Of a DNA stretch of 64,000 nt, positions 17,661 to 27,089 are shown one piece after another (within the stretch, counting starts at the first letter, position 1; each line of letters opens with the position of its first letter). This stretch comes from Nitrospirota bacterium (GTDB taxonomy: Bacteria > Nitrospirota > JACRHJ01), in contig JACRHJ010000035.1 in NCBI GenBank assembly GCA_016212105.1, positions 17,331 to 81,330 on the forward strand. Reading direction: 5' to 3'. A program made the position numbers and the translations under genes. The notes beneath the pieces are model-generated. The model searched no databases and was not told where the DNA came from. It worked only from the letters and a program-made list of their open reading frames with translations.

Positions 17661-17688
17661 CGGCCCGCCTCCTTCCGGAAGCGGGCCG
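17661..17688. terminator. Hairpin, possible terminator
   Basis: cggcccgc...gcgggccg inverted repeat downstream of the pentapeptide gene. Confidence 0.4.
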
Positions 17689-17816
17689 CATAATCCAAAC
17701 TCCCCTTCCCTCTTAATCCCCCCCTCTTAGTCTAAGAGGGGGGCTGGGGGGCGTTATTACCTATTATTTTTCCTCATCCCTTCGTCCGGGAGAGGGGCCG
17801 GGGGCGAGGGTCTTCC

Positions 17817-18056
17817 CTACTGCACCACAGTCCTGTCTATCATCTTGACGAAGTCGCCGGTCGGTGCCATGTTGTCGGCCGGGGGCTGGCCGGTCTCCCT
17901 GCGTATCGCCTTCCTCTTGCACCTCTCGGACTTCTCCTTGGACTGGCAGAACATCCTGACCCAGCCCGCCTTGATGACCTCGGAGTTCCCCTTGAAGTTG
18001 TTGAAGAACCCGCACTTTTCCAGCAGCTCGCAGCTCTCTTCCATGATTGCCTCCAC
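17817..18056 (-). CDS. Small conserved-looking Cys-containing protein (79 aa)
   Basis: MEAIMEESCELLEKCGFFNNFKGNSEVIKAGWVRMFCQSKEKSERCKRKAIRRETGQPPADNMAPTGDF. Confidence 0.65.
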   Translation of the reverse strand: MEAIMEESCELLEKCGFFNNFKGNSEVIKAGWVRMFCQSKEKSERCKRKAIRRETGQPPADNMAPTGDFVKMIDRTVVQ

Positions 18057-18142
18057 GTTGATAGTGAAACCCCATGTATTAGGTTACCTGTTGTCTGGAA
18101 TTTTAGTTTTCTCGCGGGCGATTGTCAACAGAAAAGTGACCA

Positions 18143-18739
18143 CTACCCTTCCGCCCTCTCAAGGGTGAACGCCTTCAGGGACTTCCTGAGCGCGGCAGTC
18201 CTGAGCCTCATCCTGCGCGCGGCGGCCCCCAGCGCCTCCATGTCCGCGCCGTCCGCCCTCTCAAGCTCCCTGGCCGCGGCCTCCGCCTTCGCCACCGCCC
18301 TTGCGACATCGGCGAGCCTCGCCCTGTTCGCCTCGATCATCTCATTCATCGTGCGTTCCAGGCCGGGGAACTCGTCCTCGTTCCCCAGCTCCATCCGGAA
18401 GTCGAGGTGTCCGTCCCGGAGCTTCCTCATGCCGGAGGCCATGTCCCGCGCCATCCTGTCCGCCTTCCGGGAGTACCGCATGGAGAGGTAGCCTATCATG
18501 CAGACAGAGAGGATGAAGAACGCGAGGTTCACCTGGAGCGCGACAGGCAGCATCACGTCGCCGGTGCTCGATATGTCGAGGTGCGTCCTGTATAACCGGG
18601 ATTCTAGGCCGGAATAGACGTAATATACCATCGTGGCCGCTGCGGCAGCCATGCCGAGGATGTACACGGCCATGTACAGCCCTATGAACCGCCCCTGGTA
18701 CTTCCTGTTGATAAGGTAGTTCCTGCGCTTGATCTCCAT
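18143..18739 (-). CDS. Two-TM HAMP-like membrane protein without an obvious output domain
   Basis: Two hydrophobic segments, then a HAMP-like region (RKLRDGHLDFRMELGNEDEFPGLERTMNEMIEA) and a short coiled coil. Confidence 0.65.
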   Translation of the reverse strand: MEIKRRNYLINRKYQGRFIGLYMAVYILGMAAAAATMVYYVYSGLESRLYRTHLDISSTGDVMLPVALQVNLAFFILSVCMIGYLSMRYSRKADRMARDMASGMRKLRDGHLDFRMELGNEDEFPGLERTMNEMIEANRARLADVARAVAKAEAAARELERADGADMEALGAAARRMRLRTAALRKSLKAFTLERAEG

Positions 18740-18750
18740 GTCGTGTCACC

Positions 18751-19320
18751 TCACACCCTGAACCGGTTGACCGTCTCCCGTATCTCCCTAAGCCCGTCGC
18801 TCATCCTCGGCAGCGCTTCGGCCATCGCCCTGTCCGCGCCGGGTCCGGATGCGGCAGCCTTCTCAAGCCTTACCGCCTCCCTGCCGAGTTCCTCGGCGAG
18901 TGCGTCCGCCTTTGCGAGCCTCGCCCGGACCGCCTTCACCGCCTTGTCCATCTCCTCGGCCACATCGGACATCTCGTCCAGCCTCCTGAGCCTTACGTCC
19001 ACGGAGAAGTCTCCGCCCCGGAGTGACTCGGCCGTCTTCTCGAAGCGGTAGACTGGCCCCGACACCCTGTGCGACATCAGAAGCGACGCCACGAAGACCA
19101 GCGCGCTGAACATCACGAACAGGGCGAGGCATATGGCCGCCGCCTGCCCGAGTGACGTGTCGCGGGTGTCCTTCAGGATGTACAGCGCGCGTGCGTACGA
19201 GCCGCCGAGCGGCCTGCTCATCACGAGGTAGAAGACGGCGTTGGACGCGGCCAGGCCGATTAAAAGGTAAAATGCAATCTTCCAGGTGAGCACATGGTGG
19301 GACCGCCTTCTCTTTTCCAT
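18751..19320 (-). CDS. Two-TM HAMP-domain membrane protein without an obvious output domain
   Basis: SHRVSGPVYRFEKTAESLRGGDFSVDVRLRRLDEMSDVAEEMDKAV; start at ATG 19320 preceded by AGGAGG. Confidence 0.7.
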   Translation of the reverse strand: MEKRRRSHHVLTWKIAFYLLIGLAASNAVFYLVMSRPLGGSYARALYILKDTRDTSLGQAAAICLALFVMFSALVFVASLLMSHRVSGPVYRFEKTAESLRGGDFSVDVRLRRLDEMSDVAEEMDKAVKAVRARLAKADALAEELGREAVRLEKAAASGPGADRAMAEALPRMSDGLREIRETVNRFRV

Positions 19321-19441
19321 CGCATTCGCGCCTCCTGATAAAAAAACGAAGTGCCCTGGCTGGTGCGGTTGATATAAATATACTATACTGCGCGGATTTG
19401 TCAAAAGACGGGCTGGGAGACATAAGAAGAAGGGAGAACAC

Positions 19442-19474
19442 CCCGCCTTTTTGGAAAAAGGCGGCCCAAAAACT
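19442..19474. repeat. Palindromic repeat, family R5
   Basis: ccgcctttttggaaaaaggcggcccaaaaac. Confidence 0.75.
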
Positions 19475-19512
19475 ATCGACGGTTGTTATTAATCCGGCAA
19501 CCAAACAGGCAG

Positions 19513-19545
19513 ACTTCCTGGACCCCGTGTCAAGCACGGGGCGAC
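19513..19545. repeat. Palindromic repeat, family R2 (CCTGGACCCCGTGTCAAGCACGGGGCGAC)
   Basis: Matches copies at 2108, 31905 and 55364. Confidence 0.8.
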
Positions 19546-19557
19546 GAAAAATTACAA

Positions 19558-19611
19558 GTCATTCCCGCCCCGGCTTTAGGCGTACCGGGGTAAACTCCAG
19601 CGGGAATCCAG
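19558..19611. repeat. Palindromic repeat, family R1 with a nested loop cassette
   Basis: gtcattcccgc-cccggctttaggcgtaccggggtaaactcca-gcgggaatccag. Confidence 0.75.
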
Positions 19612-19670
19612 TGACTTAATATAGCATTGTCTGGTTGAGCTATATATTTGCCCAATTAATAAGAGGCGCA

Positions 19671-20069
19671 TTACAACACTCGCATGAGGAGCCCCTGGGC
19701 CTCGGCGACGACCGTACCGTCGTCCTTGACGCCAACGGCCTCGGCCTCGATGGCGCGACCGGACTCCTTCGTGAGCCTGCCGGTCACGGACATCCGCTCG
19801 CCGACCATGAGGGGTCTCTTGAACCGCACGGTCAGCCGGCCGGTCACGGCGTCCATCCCGAGCGAGAACGCGAGCTTGGTCATTGCCTCGTCGAGGACGG
19901 CCGATATAAGCCCGCCGTGCACGACGCCCTCGTAGCCCTGGTGTGTCTTTTCGGGTACGAACACGGTCGTTATGCTCCGTGCCTCCCTGTCCAGCTCGAA
20001 GACGAGCCGGAGGCCGGCCGGGTTCTCCCGGCCGCAAACAAAGCAGTGGTGGTCATCTTTAAGCTGCAT
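19671..20069 (-). CDS. Hotdog-fold PaaI-like thioesterase
   Basis: CFVCGRENPAGLRLVFELD...TKTHQGYEGVVHGGLISAVLDEAM-type pattern; start ATG 20069 with AGGAG upstream. Confidence 0.85.
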   Translation of the reverse strand: MQLKDDHHCFVCGRENPAGLRLVFELDREARSITTVFVPEKTHQGYEGVVHGGLISAVLDEAMTKLAFSLGMDAVTGRLTVRFKRPLMVGERMSVTGRLTKESGRAIEAEAVGVKDDGTVVAEAQGLLMRVL

Positions 20070-20453
20070 TGGTTCTCCTATAATATATGTCGCCTCGAAC
20101 GATAAAACCAACCCCCACCCCAGCCCTCCCCCTTGCAGGGGGCGGGAGATTCGTCGAAGCCCTTTATAAAATTCTTACTCGAATCTTCCCCTCCCTCTCA
20201 GGGAGGGGATAAGAGGGAAGGGTTGCCTTTGTCTTTTGCGGCAGAGTGCCCGTGGACGAAGTGGACACTTATTTTCCTGTAATCTTTTCCCCCGCCCACC
20301 CGTCTAATAATCAAGACGGCGAAACTCCCCCAGGCCGGTAGAATACACGCAACAGCCGGAATTTTCAAGACAAACCCGGCGCGTCGCATGCGGTACATGT
20401 TATACTGTAGTAATACGAGGGCTCACTGCCCTGCACTTTCGAGGAGGTCCAAA

Positions 20454-22820
20454 ATGAGGACGACATTATTATCTGGTCTTGCAAGACCTTTATTCATGCT
20501 TCTGGCGGCATTCGCGCTGACTCCCGCGGCGACGGCATTCCCGTCTTACGACGTGCCGTCCGGCCTCGGCAACGCGCACATCGGCTTCATGGAAGGGGAC
20601 GTCCTTTTCGACAGCCCGGACACCGACGAGTGGGCCGCGGTTACGCCCAACTTCACTCTCAGGGACGGCGACAGGCTGTGGGTCGGCGAGGACTCCAGAA
20701 TGGAGCTTATCTTCAGGGGCGGCCCTAACGCATGGGTCAACTACAAGAGCGGGCTCGACATACTAAGGATGGACGTCGGGCTGGGCGGCACGGGCGACAC
20801 GTACCACGTGTCTCTCCCGTTCGGCGAGGCGACCTTCAGGGTCGGCAACTTCAGGGAACTCGGCTCAGTGTTCCAGGTGGACACCCCGAGCGCATCTGTG
20901 CGCGCCTACGGCGCGGCCCGGTTCAGGGTGATAGCCATGAGCGACAGCTCGACGCAGGTCGGCGTGCAGGAGGGCACTGTGGAGGTGGAGACCGATGACG
21001 GCATAATAACCGTGCGGGAAGGCGACCTGCTGGAGGTTACCGCACGGGGCAGGCCGTTCATCAGCGGGCTGCCGAGGGCGGACTCATGGGACAAATGGGT
21101 TGGTTCACGCATGGGCCGGTATACGCGCGGATACGACAGCGACCGTTACCTGCCCGAGGACATCCGCTACTACTCATATGAGTTCGAGGGCAACGGCAGG
21201 TGGGAAAGCTACCCGGAATATGGTTTCGTATGGGTGCCGAGGGTTGACCCGCTCTGGTCCCCGTACTCGAACGGCCGCTGGATATGGAGCGGCGGACAGT
21301 ACGTATGGCTGTCATACGACCCGTGGTACACCCCGTTCCATTTCGGACGCTGGGCGTGGACGGCGAGGCTCGGATGGTATTGGGTGCCGCCGGGTTCGAG
21401 GTCGGCATACTGGTCGCCGGGCTACGTCGGCTGGAGCTACAGCCATGACGACGTCTACTGGGTGCCGCTCGCGCCGGGCGAGATATACTACGGGCACGGC
21501 AACTACGGCCGGAACAGCGTGAACATCATCAACATCAAGACGTACAACATCACCAACGTGTACGTCAACAGCAGGGCGCACCGCGGCGTCGTCGGGAGCC
21601 GCAGGAACGACTTCCTCGAAGGCAGGCACAAAAGGGTAGACGTCTCGGAGCGCGACAACCCGTTCGTGCACAGGGACAGGAAAGGCCACAGGCTTATCGG
21701 CAGGCAGCCGGTTGAGGAACTGAGGCCCGCGAAGAGGACATGGATGCCGGAGCCGGACAGGAAGGTCTCCGAGCGCATGAGGCCGCCCGACTGGGTAGGC
21801 GATAACGCCGAACGCATCCGGAAGGAGCGGGCGGTGGCGAGGAAGACCGGCGAGTCCGCTTTCGGGGGCGCCGACAGGCCGCGCAGGATAAAGGACGTGA
21901 CAAGGGACCGCGTGCCGGAAAGCGCCGCGTCCGGCCAGGAGATGAGGAGAGAGCGGGATTCAGGCGGGACGTCCGGCCCGGTACGGACTCCGGACAGGCC
22001 GAAGACGCTGGAGGAGCAGGGAAAAGATGACCTGGAGCGCGAACAGGGACGCTCACGCGAGGACCGCGACAGGCGCGACAGGCGGGACGATGGCCGGGTG
22101 GAGCAGCCCGGAAACGGTGAGAGAGACGGGCGCACCCGCAGCCAGGCGCCTGCTCCGGACACCGTCAGGCGAGGCGTGACCGAGCCCGAGAGACAGCCGG
22201 ACAGGCCAGGCAGGGGCGGCCGGGAACAGGGTATAGAGGGGACCGGAGCCGCGGCAGGCACCGTGATAACCCCTCAGGCGCCCGGGACGCTCGACGAGCA
22301 GGGCCGTGAGGGCCTGGAGCGCGAGCAGGGACGCGTGCGCGAAGAGCGGGAGCAGGAACGCATCCGCCGCGAAGAGCGGGACAGGCGGGATGACGGCCGC
22401 ACTGAGCAGCCGCGTACCGAGCAGCCCCGCGTCCGCGAGCCGGGGGTCGAAGAACGTAATACCCGGCAGCAGGACGTCGTGAAGCCCCGCGCGGACGAGG
22501 CACCGGCCGCGAGGCAGCCCGGCGCGTTGGGCGGTGGAAATGGCTTCGGCGGCGCACCCGAAACGGTGCCGGAGTTCCGGGGTCCCATGACGTTCGAGGA
22601 GCAGGGCAGGGAGGCGGTTGAGCGCGAGCAGAGGCGGGAGAGGGAGACACGGGAAAGCGGCAGGAAGCCGGAACCCGCGCCCCGTACCCGAGTCCAGGAA
22701 CCGGCCTCCCCGGCGGACGGAGCGCCTTTCAGCGGCGTAACCTCCGGCGGGAAAACGGAAGACGGCTCCAAAGACACGGGCCGCGAAAAGAGAAGGGACA
22801 GGCGTGACAGGCGGGACTGA
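20454..22820 (+). CDS. FecR-domain / DUF6600-like exported protein with an Arg/Glu-rich repetitive C-terminus
   Basis: Signal peptide, FecR-like region (VDTPSASVRAYGAARFRVIAMSDSSTQVGVQEGTVEVETDDG), then WESYPEYGFVWVPRVDPLWSPYSNGRW; start ATG 20454 preceded by GAGGAGG. Confidence 0.75.
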   Translation: MRTTLLSGLARPLFMLLAAFALTPAATAFPSYDVPSGLGNAHIGFMEGDVLFDSPDTDEWAAVTPNFTLRDGDRLWVGEDSRMELIFRGGPNAWVNYKSGLDILRMDVGLGGTGDTYHVSLPFGEATFRVGNFRELGSVFQVDTPSASVRAYGAARFRVIAMSDSSTQVGVQEGTVEVETDDGIITVREGDLLEVTARGRPFISGLPRADSWDKWVGSRMGRYTRGYDSDRYLPEDIRYYSYEFEGNGRWESYPEYGFVWVPRVDPLWSPYSNGRWIWSGGQYVWLSYDPWYTPFHFGRWAWTARLGWYWVPPGSRSAYWSPGYVGWSYSHDDVYWVPLAPGEIYYGHGNYGRNSVNIINIKTYNITNVYVNSRAHRGVVGSRRNDFLEGRHKRVDVSERDNPFVHRDRKGHRLIGRQPVEELRPAKRTWMPEPDRKVSERMRPPDWVGDNAERIRKERAVARKTGESAFGGADRPRRIKDVTRDRVPESAASGQEMRRERDSGGTSGPVRTPDRPKTLEEQGKDDLEREQGRSREDRDRRDRRDDGRVEQPGNGERDGRTRSQAPAPDTVRRGVTEPERQPDRPGRGGREQGIEGTGAAAGTVITPQAPGTLDEQGREGLEREQGRVREEREQERIRREERDRRDDGRTEQPRTEQPRVREPGVEERNTRQQDVVKPRADEAPAARQPGALGGGNGFGGAPETVPEFRGPMTFEEQGREAVEREQRRERETRESGRKPEPAPRTRVQEPASPADGAPFSGVTSGGKTEDGSKDTGREKRRDRRDRRD

Positions 22821-23639
22821 CTACTCGAAGCGGGTGAATATGGCCCCGATGAACTTCATGGCGGAGACGTAGTCGAGGAGGCTTACCTCTTTGACTATGC
22901 CTCCGCCCGGCTTTTCGGCCGAGGCCTTCGAGCCGCTCGCATGTATCAGGCTCAGGCCGGCGTCGCCGGCCTTTATGATGCCGAGGTGCCCCACGACCTC
23001 GCCGACGACACGCCTCTCCGGGGCCTTGACGAAGAATATCAGGTCGCCCGTCTTCAGCTTTCCGTGCGTCTCCGGCTTTAGTATCTCGTCCTTGGGCAGT
23101 ATCGTGACGGACTCACGCCCGCGCGAGCCGGGGATGTCCGTCGCGCTTCCAAGCTCCGCGGTTATGTCCCTGCCCCACCTGCCGGACGCGGCCATGTCCT
23201 CGCCGTACTCGAACCGCTCTTCGTAGTTTGCTATACTGCCGCAGCTTATCCTGCCCCGCGTCCGGAACCGCAGGTCGAGCGCCCTGTCCGCCGCGCCCTC
23301 CGGCGTGTTCGCCTGCGCAAGCTCGACCGCGCGGAAGACCAGGTACATGCAGTCCACCCGCTCGTCGCAGACAGCCTTCTTCGTCCGGACGTACTCGCCA
23401 AGCGGGTCGACGTCGTAAGGCGCGCCGATAAACCGCTCCCCCCAGAACGCGATGCGCTCGCCGATGGGCCTTGTGTTCACCTGTTCCTGGAGCCTTGCGA
23501 TATCCTCCGCGACCGGCGGGATAAACCCGGGCCCGCCATTCACGGCGCGTCCCCCGGTCGCGCAGGCGTTAAGGAGAAGGATACATGCAACCAGTGAGAG
23601 GGACAGGCTGACAGGCCTGATGAGACGGGGTTGTTTCAT
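22821..23639 (-). CDS. DUF1460-like (N-acetylmuramoyl-L-alanine amidase-like) lipoprotein
   Basis: Lipobox LLLNAC; FWGERFIGAPYDVDPLGEY...DERVDCMYLVFRAVELAQ and GDLIFFV. Confidence 0.75.
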   Translation of the reverse strand: MKQPRLIRPVSLSLSLVACILLLNACATGGRAVNGGPGFIPPVAEDIARLQEQVNTRPIGERIAFWGERFIGAPYDVDPLGEYVRTKKAVCDERVDCMYLVFRAVELAQANTPEGAADRALDLRFRTRGRISCGSIANYEERFEYGEDMAASGRWGRDITAELGSATDIPGSRGRESVTILPKDEILKPETHGKLKTGDLIFFVKAPERRVVGEVVGHLGIIKAGDAGLSLIHASGSKASAEKPGGGIVKEVSLLDYVSAMKFIGAIFTRFE

Positions 23640-23674
23640 GGTGCTCGCTTTCGGGGATGGCATAGGTAATTAAG

Positions 23675-23723
23675 GTCATTCCCGCCTGTCCCGGACTATT
23701 GAGCGGGGCGAAAGCGGGAATCC
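23675..23723. repeat. Palindromic repeat, family R1 with an alternative loop cassette
   Basis: gtcattcccgc-ctgtcccggactattgagcggggcgaaa-gcgggaatcc. Confidence 0.7.
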
Positions 23724-23805
23724 ATATTTCCCTCTCCCCTCGCGGGAGAGGGCGGGGTGAGGGGGATTCAAAGACAGGGCCGACACGCGGGGCGGCCCAT
23801 GTTTG

Positions 23806-23850
23806 TCATTGCGAGGAGTCCCGCGAAACGCGGGACGACGCGGCAATCTC
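23806..23850. repeat. Palindromic repeat, family R4
   Basis: cattgcgaggagtcccgcgaaacgcgggacgacgcggcaatctc. Confidence 0.8.
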
Positions 23851-23861
23851 AGACTTTGACC

Positions 23862-23895
23862 GTCATTCCCGCGAAGGCGGGAATCCAGGAAGTTC
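23862..23895. repeat. Palindromic repeat, family R1
   Basis: gtcattcccgcgaaggcgggaatccaggaagtt. Confidence 0.8.
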
Positions 23896-24017
23896 ATAAT
23901 TCCTAGCCCCCGTGTCAAGCACGGGGCTACACATTTTAAATGAGCGGGCGCAGTAAACTGCGCCCCGACAATATCCGGATACAGGCGGATTCTTCGCTCC
24001 GCTCAGAATGACACCTA

Positions 24018-24224
24018 TTATTCCACCTTGTACCCCGCCTCGACGACCGCGTCCGCCAAGTCCTCCGCGTCCACCTTAGTGTCGTCGTAGGTAACGACGG
24101 CGGTCTTTGCCGCGAGGTCCACCTTCGCGTCCTCGACGCCTTCGAGTTCCTTGAGCGCCTTGACCACCCGCATAACGCAGTGGTTGCAGGTCATCCCTGA
24201 CACTTTCATAGTCACGCTGCTCAT
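24018..24224 (-). CDS. Heavy-metal-associated (HMA) domain protein, CopZ-like
   Basis: MKVSGMTCNHCVMRVVKALKELEGV (GMTCxxC). Confidence 0.92.
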   Translation of the reverse strand: MSSVTMKVSGMTCNHCVMRVVKALKELEGVEDAKVDLAAKTAVVTYDDTKVDAEDLADAVVEAGYKVE

Positions 24225-24330
24225 TATTCCTCCATCGATGGATATTGGTTGTCCCCAATGTACCCTCTCCCTTCAATGGGAGAGGGTGGCCCGCAGGGCC
24301 GGGTGAGGGTTGGTTTTCTGTGACCCGCCC

Positions 24331-25251
24331 TCAGTCCGTCGGGCTCACCGTAATGTACCGCGATTCCACCCAGCCCGCGTTAACCTCGTACGGGTCATGC
24401 GTCCGGAGCGGGTTGCTCGTGTCGTCAAGCTCCACGAAGCACCAGGTCCTGCCCGCGTCGTCTTTTTCCGTGCTGAGAACCGTCCCGGTACAGCCGGGCA
24501 GGTACTTCGACAGGACGTTCCCGAATACCGCCGTGTCCATGTGCCCGCTCTCGTCCTTGTCGTATGCGTCGTCTACCTCCGGGGACGCCCTGAGCGCCAG
24601 CTCGCCGCCGGATGTAAAGCGTGCGGGCTTGTTCCCGGCGGGCGGGATCACTGTATCGCTCGTAATGCTGACGTCGCCGACGATGCCGGAAACGGTCAGG
24701 TCGCCGACCAGGTATTCGTCGACCGCCGAGTCGCAGCAGGCGATGGCAACGGAGCTTACCTGGAGCTGGCCGCCTTCCTTTACGCGGAGCGCGAGCGTGT
24801 TCCAGAGCGCGTCCTGCTTCACGGCGTACCCGCCCTTGACCCCGAACCAGATCAGGGTCGCATCGGACTCCGAGCACTGCGCAGGACCAGTATAAAGCAC
24901 ATCAGCAAATCCGTCAGCGTCCATGTCATGGATAAAGAAATAATCGGGATAACCTTCCTCTTTCAAGAATATACTTTCAATAAACGAACAGTCTGCGTCT
25001 TCGCCGGTTTCCGCGAGGGCGCTGTCCAGGTAAGATTGCCTGAGCGCCTTCTCGTTCTTGACAAGCCATTTCTCGTCGGCATTCTTCATCGAGTTAACCG
25101 CCGTCCAGCCCGAAGTCTCCGGGAACAGCACCGCCGAGACCTGTTCGTAGTCGAGGACGGCGTCCTCGGCTTGAGAAACGCCCGCAGTCAACCGGAGACA
25201 GACGAGCCCGGCCACGACCAGCATTGCAGCCAGGGATGTTTTGGAAGCCAT
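24331..25251 (-). CDS. Hypothetical exported protein
   Basis: Signal peptide-like N-terminus (MASKTSLAAMLVVAGLVCLRLTAGVSQA); no family recognised. Confidence 0.7.
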   Translation of the reverse strand: MASKTSLAAMLVVAGLVCLRLTAGVSQAEDAVLDYEQVSAVLFPETSGWTAVNSMKNADEKWLVKNEKALRQSYLDSALAETGEDADCSFIESIFLKEEGYPDYFFIHDMDADGFADVLYTGPAQCSESDATLIWFGVKGGYAVKQDALWNTLALRVKEGGQLQVSSVAIACCDSAVDEYLVGDLTVSGIVGDVSITSDTVIPPAGNKPARFTSGGELALRASPEVDDAYDKDESGHMDTAVFGNVLSKYLPGCTGTVLSTEKDDAGRTWCFVELDDTSNPLRTHDPYEVNAGWVESRYITVSPTD

Positions 25252-25277
25252 GGTGTGTCCCGTAATTGAAGTGAAGG

Positions 25278-25991
25278 TCAGAAAGGCCAGTACTCCATCA
25301 GCACGCCGGACTTGCCCGCGAACATCAGCGCGCCGACCCCGATGAGCAGGCAGGCCGTCACGACCTCTACCACCCTCATGTGGTGCTTGACCTTATTGAA
25401 GAGGGGAAGGAAGAAGTTGATGGCCGTCCCGGTCAGGAAGAACGGTATCGCCAGCCCGAGCGTATAGAACGACAGCAGTATAATCGCGTCCCACTGGCTG
25501 TCGGCCTGGAGCCCCATCCCGATGATTGACGCGAGTATCGGGCCGACGCAGGGTGTCCAGCCCGCAGAGAACGCGATTCCCACGAGGAAGGATCCGAAGT
25601 AACCTGCGGGTATCGTCTTGATGTGGGCCCGCTTCTCGCGGTACAGCCACTTTATCTTGAAGACGCCGAGGAAGTGGAGGCCGAAGATCATGATGAGGAC
25701 GCCGCCGACCTTGCCGATGATGTCCTTGTGCTCCTTGAACGCGGAGGAGAGCAGGGTCGTACCAGCGCCGAAGACTATGATGAAGATGAACGAGAAACCG
25801 AGGATGAAGAACACGGTGTTGAGCATTATCCGCCGCCTCGCGGCGGCGGACAGCTCGCTCGAATACTGCTCTATCGACAGGCCCGTGATGTACGACAGGT
25901 ATGCCGGTATCAGCGGCAGGACGCACGGCGAGAAGAACGACAGAAGTCCCGCCAGGAATGCCGCGAAATTGCTTACATCGTTCTCGAACAT
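25278..25991 (-). CDS. ccdA: Cytochrome c biogenesis / thiol transport membrane protein, CcdA/DsbD-like
   Basis: FAAFLAGLLSFFSPCVLPLIPAYLSYITG and FSAGWTPCVGPILASI. Confidence 0.93.
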   Translation of the reverse strand: MFENDVSNFAAFLAGLLSFFSPCVLPLIPAYLSYITGLSIEQYSSELSAAARRRIMLNTVFFILGFSFIFIIVFGAGTTLLSSAFKEHKDIIGKVGGVLIMIFGLHFLGVFKIKWLYREKRAHIKTIPAGYFGSFLVGIAFSAGWTPCVGPILASIIGMGLQADSQWDAIILLSFYTLGLAIPFFLTGTAINFFLPLFNKVKHHMRVVEVVTACLLIGVGALMFAGKSGVLMEYWPF

Positions 25992-26590
25992 CAGTTAGTG
26001 GCCCCGCCCTTGGCGACAAACTCCTCGAACTCCATCGTCTTGTAGGAACCGGCCTTGATGTAGTTGAGGTAGAGCAGAAACTCCTTGGGCCCCAGGTACC
26101 CGTTCAGGAGCTTGGCCTTGTTGCCGTCCTTGTCGATGAACCATATCGCCGGGTAGCTTCTGACCTCGTACTTGTCCGCAAGCTCGGACATGGTCACCTG
26201 CTGCATCTCGTAGACGGTCTTCTCGCCGGACTCGGCGTCCACCTTGACGGGTATGAAGCCGGCCTTGAGCGCGTCGATGACGGTCCTGTCGGTATAGGTC
26301 TTCTTGTCAAGCTCCTTGCACCAGTGGCACCACTTGGCGTAGAAGTCCACCATGATGACCTTGCCCTCCTGGCGAGCCTTTACCGTGGCCTCCTCGTAGC
26401 TGTACCACTTGAGCGCCTCCTCCTCGGCCGCCTGCTTCTCCTGGAGTTCCGCGTGAAGCTCCTTGACCGGGTTGGCCTTCTGCTCGACCTCGGTCTTGTC
26501 CACGGCGGTCGCGCAGCCCGTAGCGGAGAAGAACGCCGCTACGGCGGCCGCCGCCGTGAACGCGAAGATCCTGCTCGATATTTTGCGCAT
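25991..26590 (-). CDS. Thioredoxin-fold lipoprotein/exported protein, active site CHWC
   Basis: IMVDFYAKWCHWCKELDKKTYTD; signal sequence with lipobox-like SATGC; TGATG overlap with ccdA. Confidence 0.88.
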   Translation of the reverse strand: MRKISSRIFAFTAAAAVAAFFSATGCATAVDKTEVEQKANPVKELHAELQEKQAAEEEALKWYSYEEATVKARQEGKVIMVDFYAKWCHWCKELDKKTYTDRTVIDALKAGFIPVKVDAESGEKTVYEMQQVTMSELADKYEVRSYPAIWFIDKDGNKAKLLNGYLGPKEFLLYLNYIKAGSYKTMEFEEFVAKGGATN

Positions 26591-26600
26591 CAGTACCCCC

Positions 26601-27089
26601 CTATTTCTTCCTGGACTTGTAGTATTCCTTGAACTTCGTCGTCTTGTATGCCCCCGAAGAGGCGTACTCCAGCATGACCATGAAGTCCGACTTGTCGAGG
26701 TATCCGACGTTCTGGTAAACCTTTCCGCCGTCCGGCCCGAGCATGCAGAACGTCGGGTAGGCGAAGACACCGTACTTCGAGGCGGTCTCCTTCTGCGTGT
26801 CGCCGTCCACCCTCACCGCTACAAACTTTCCGGCAAGGAGCTTCACGACCTCCGGGTCGGCAAGAGTGGTCTTGTCCATCTTCTTGCAGTCCTTGCACCA
26901 GGTCGTGTAGAAGTCCACGAGTACCGGCTTGCCCTCCTTCTTGGCACGTGCCATGCCCGCGGCGTAGTCGGTCCAGTTGACAACGCCGGGCTTCTCCGCC
27001 GCGACAGCGGGGCAAGGTGACATCGAGAAGGCAAGCAGCAGGCAGACAGCCAGAAGCGCGCCTGCGCCGGCTATGTTACGCGTCCTCAC
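26601..27089 (-). CDS. Thioredoxin-fold exported protein, active site CKDC
   Basis: VLVDFYTTWCKDCKKMDKTTLADPEV; signal peptide. Confidence 0.88.
   Translation of the reverse strand: MRTRNIAGAGALLAVCLLLAFSMSPCPAVAAEKPGVVNWTDYAAGMARAKKEGKPVLVDFYTTWCKDCKKMDKTTLADPEVVKLLAGKFVAVRVDGDTQKETASKYGVFAYPTFCMLGPDGGKVYQNVGYLDKSDFMVMLEYASSGAYKTTKFKEYYKSRKK

Noticed and set aside
22000-22820. CRISPR or nucleotide tandem array in the FecR-like gene
   Set aside because: Repetition is at the protein level with degenerate spacing and continuous frame; no direct-repeat/spacer regularity.
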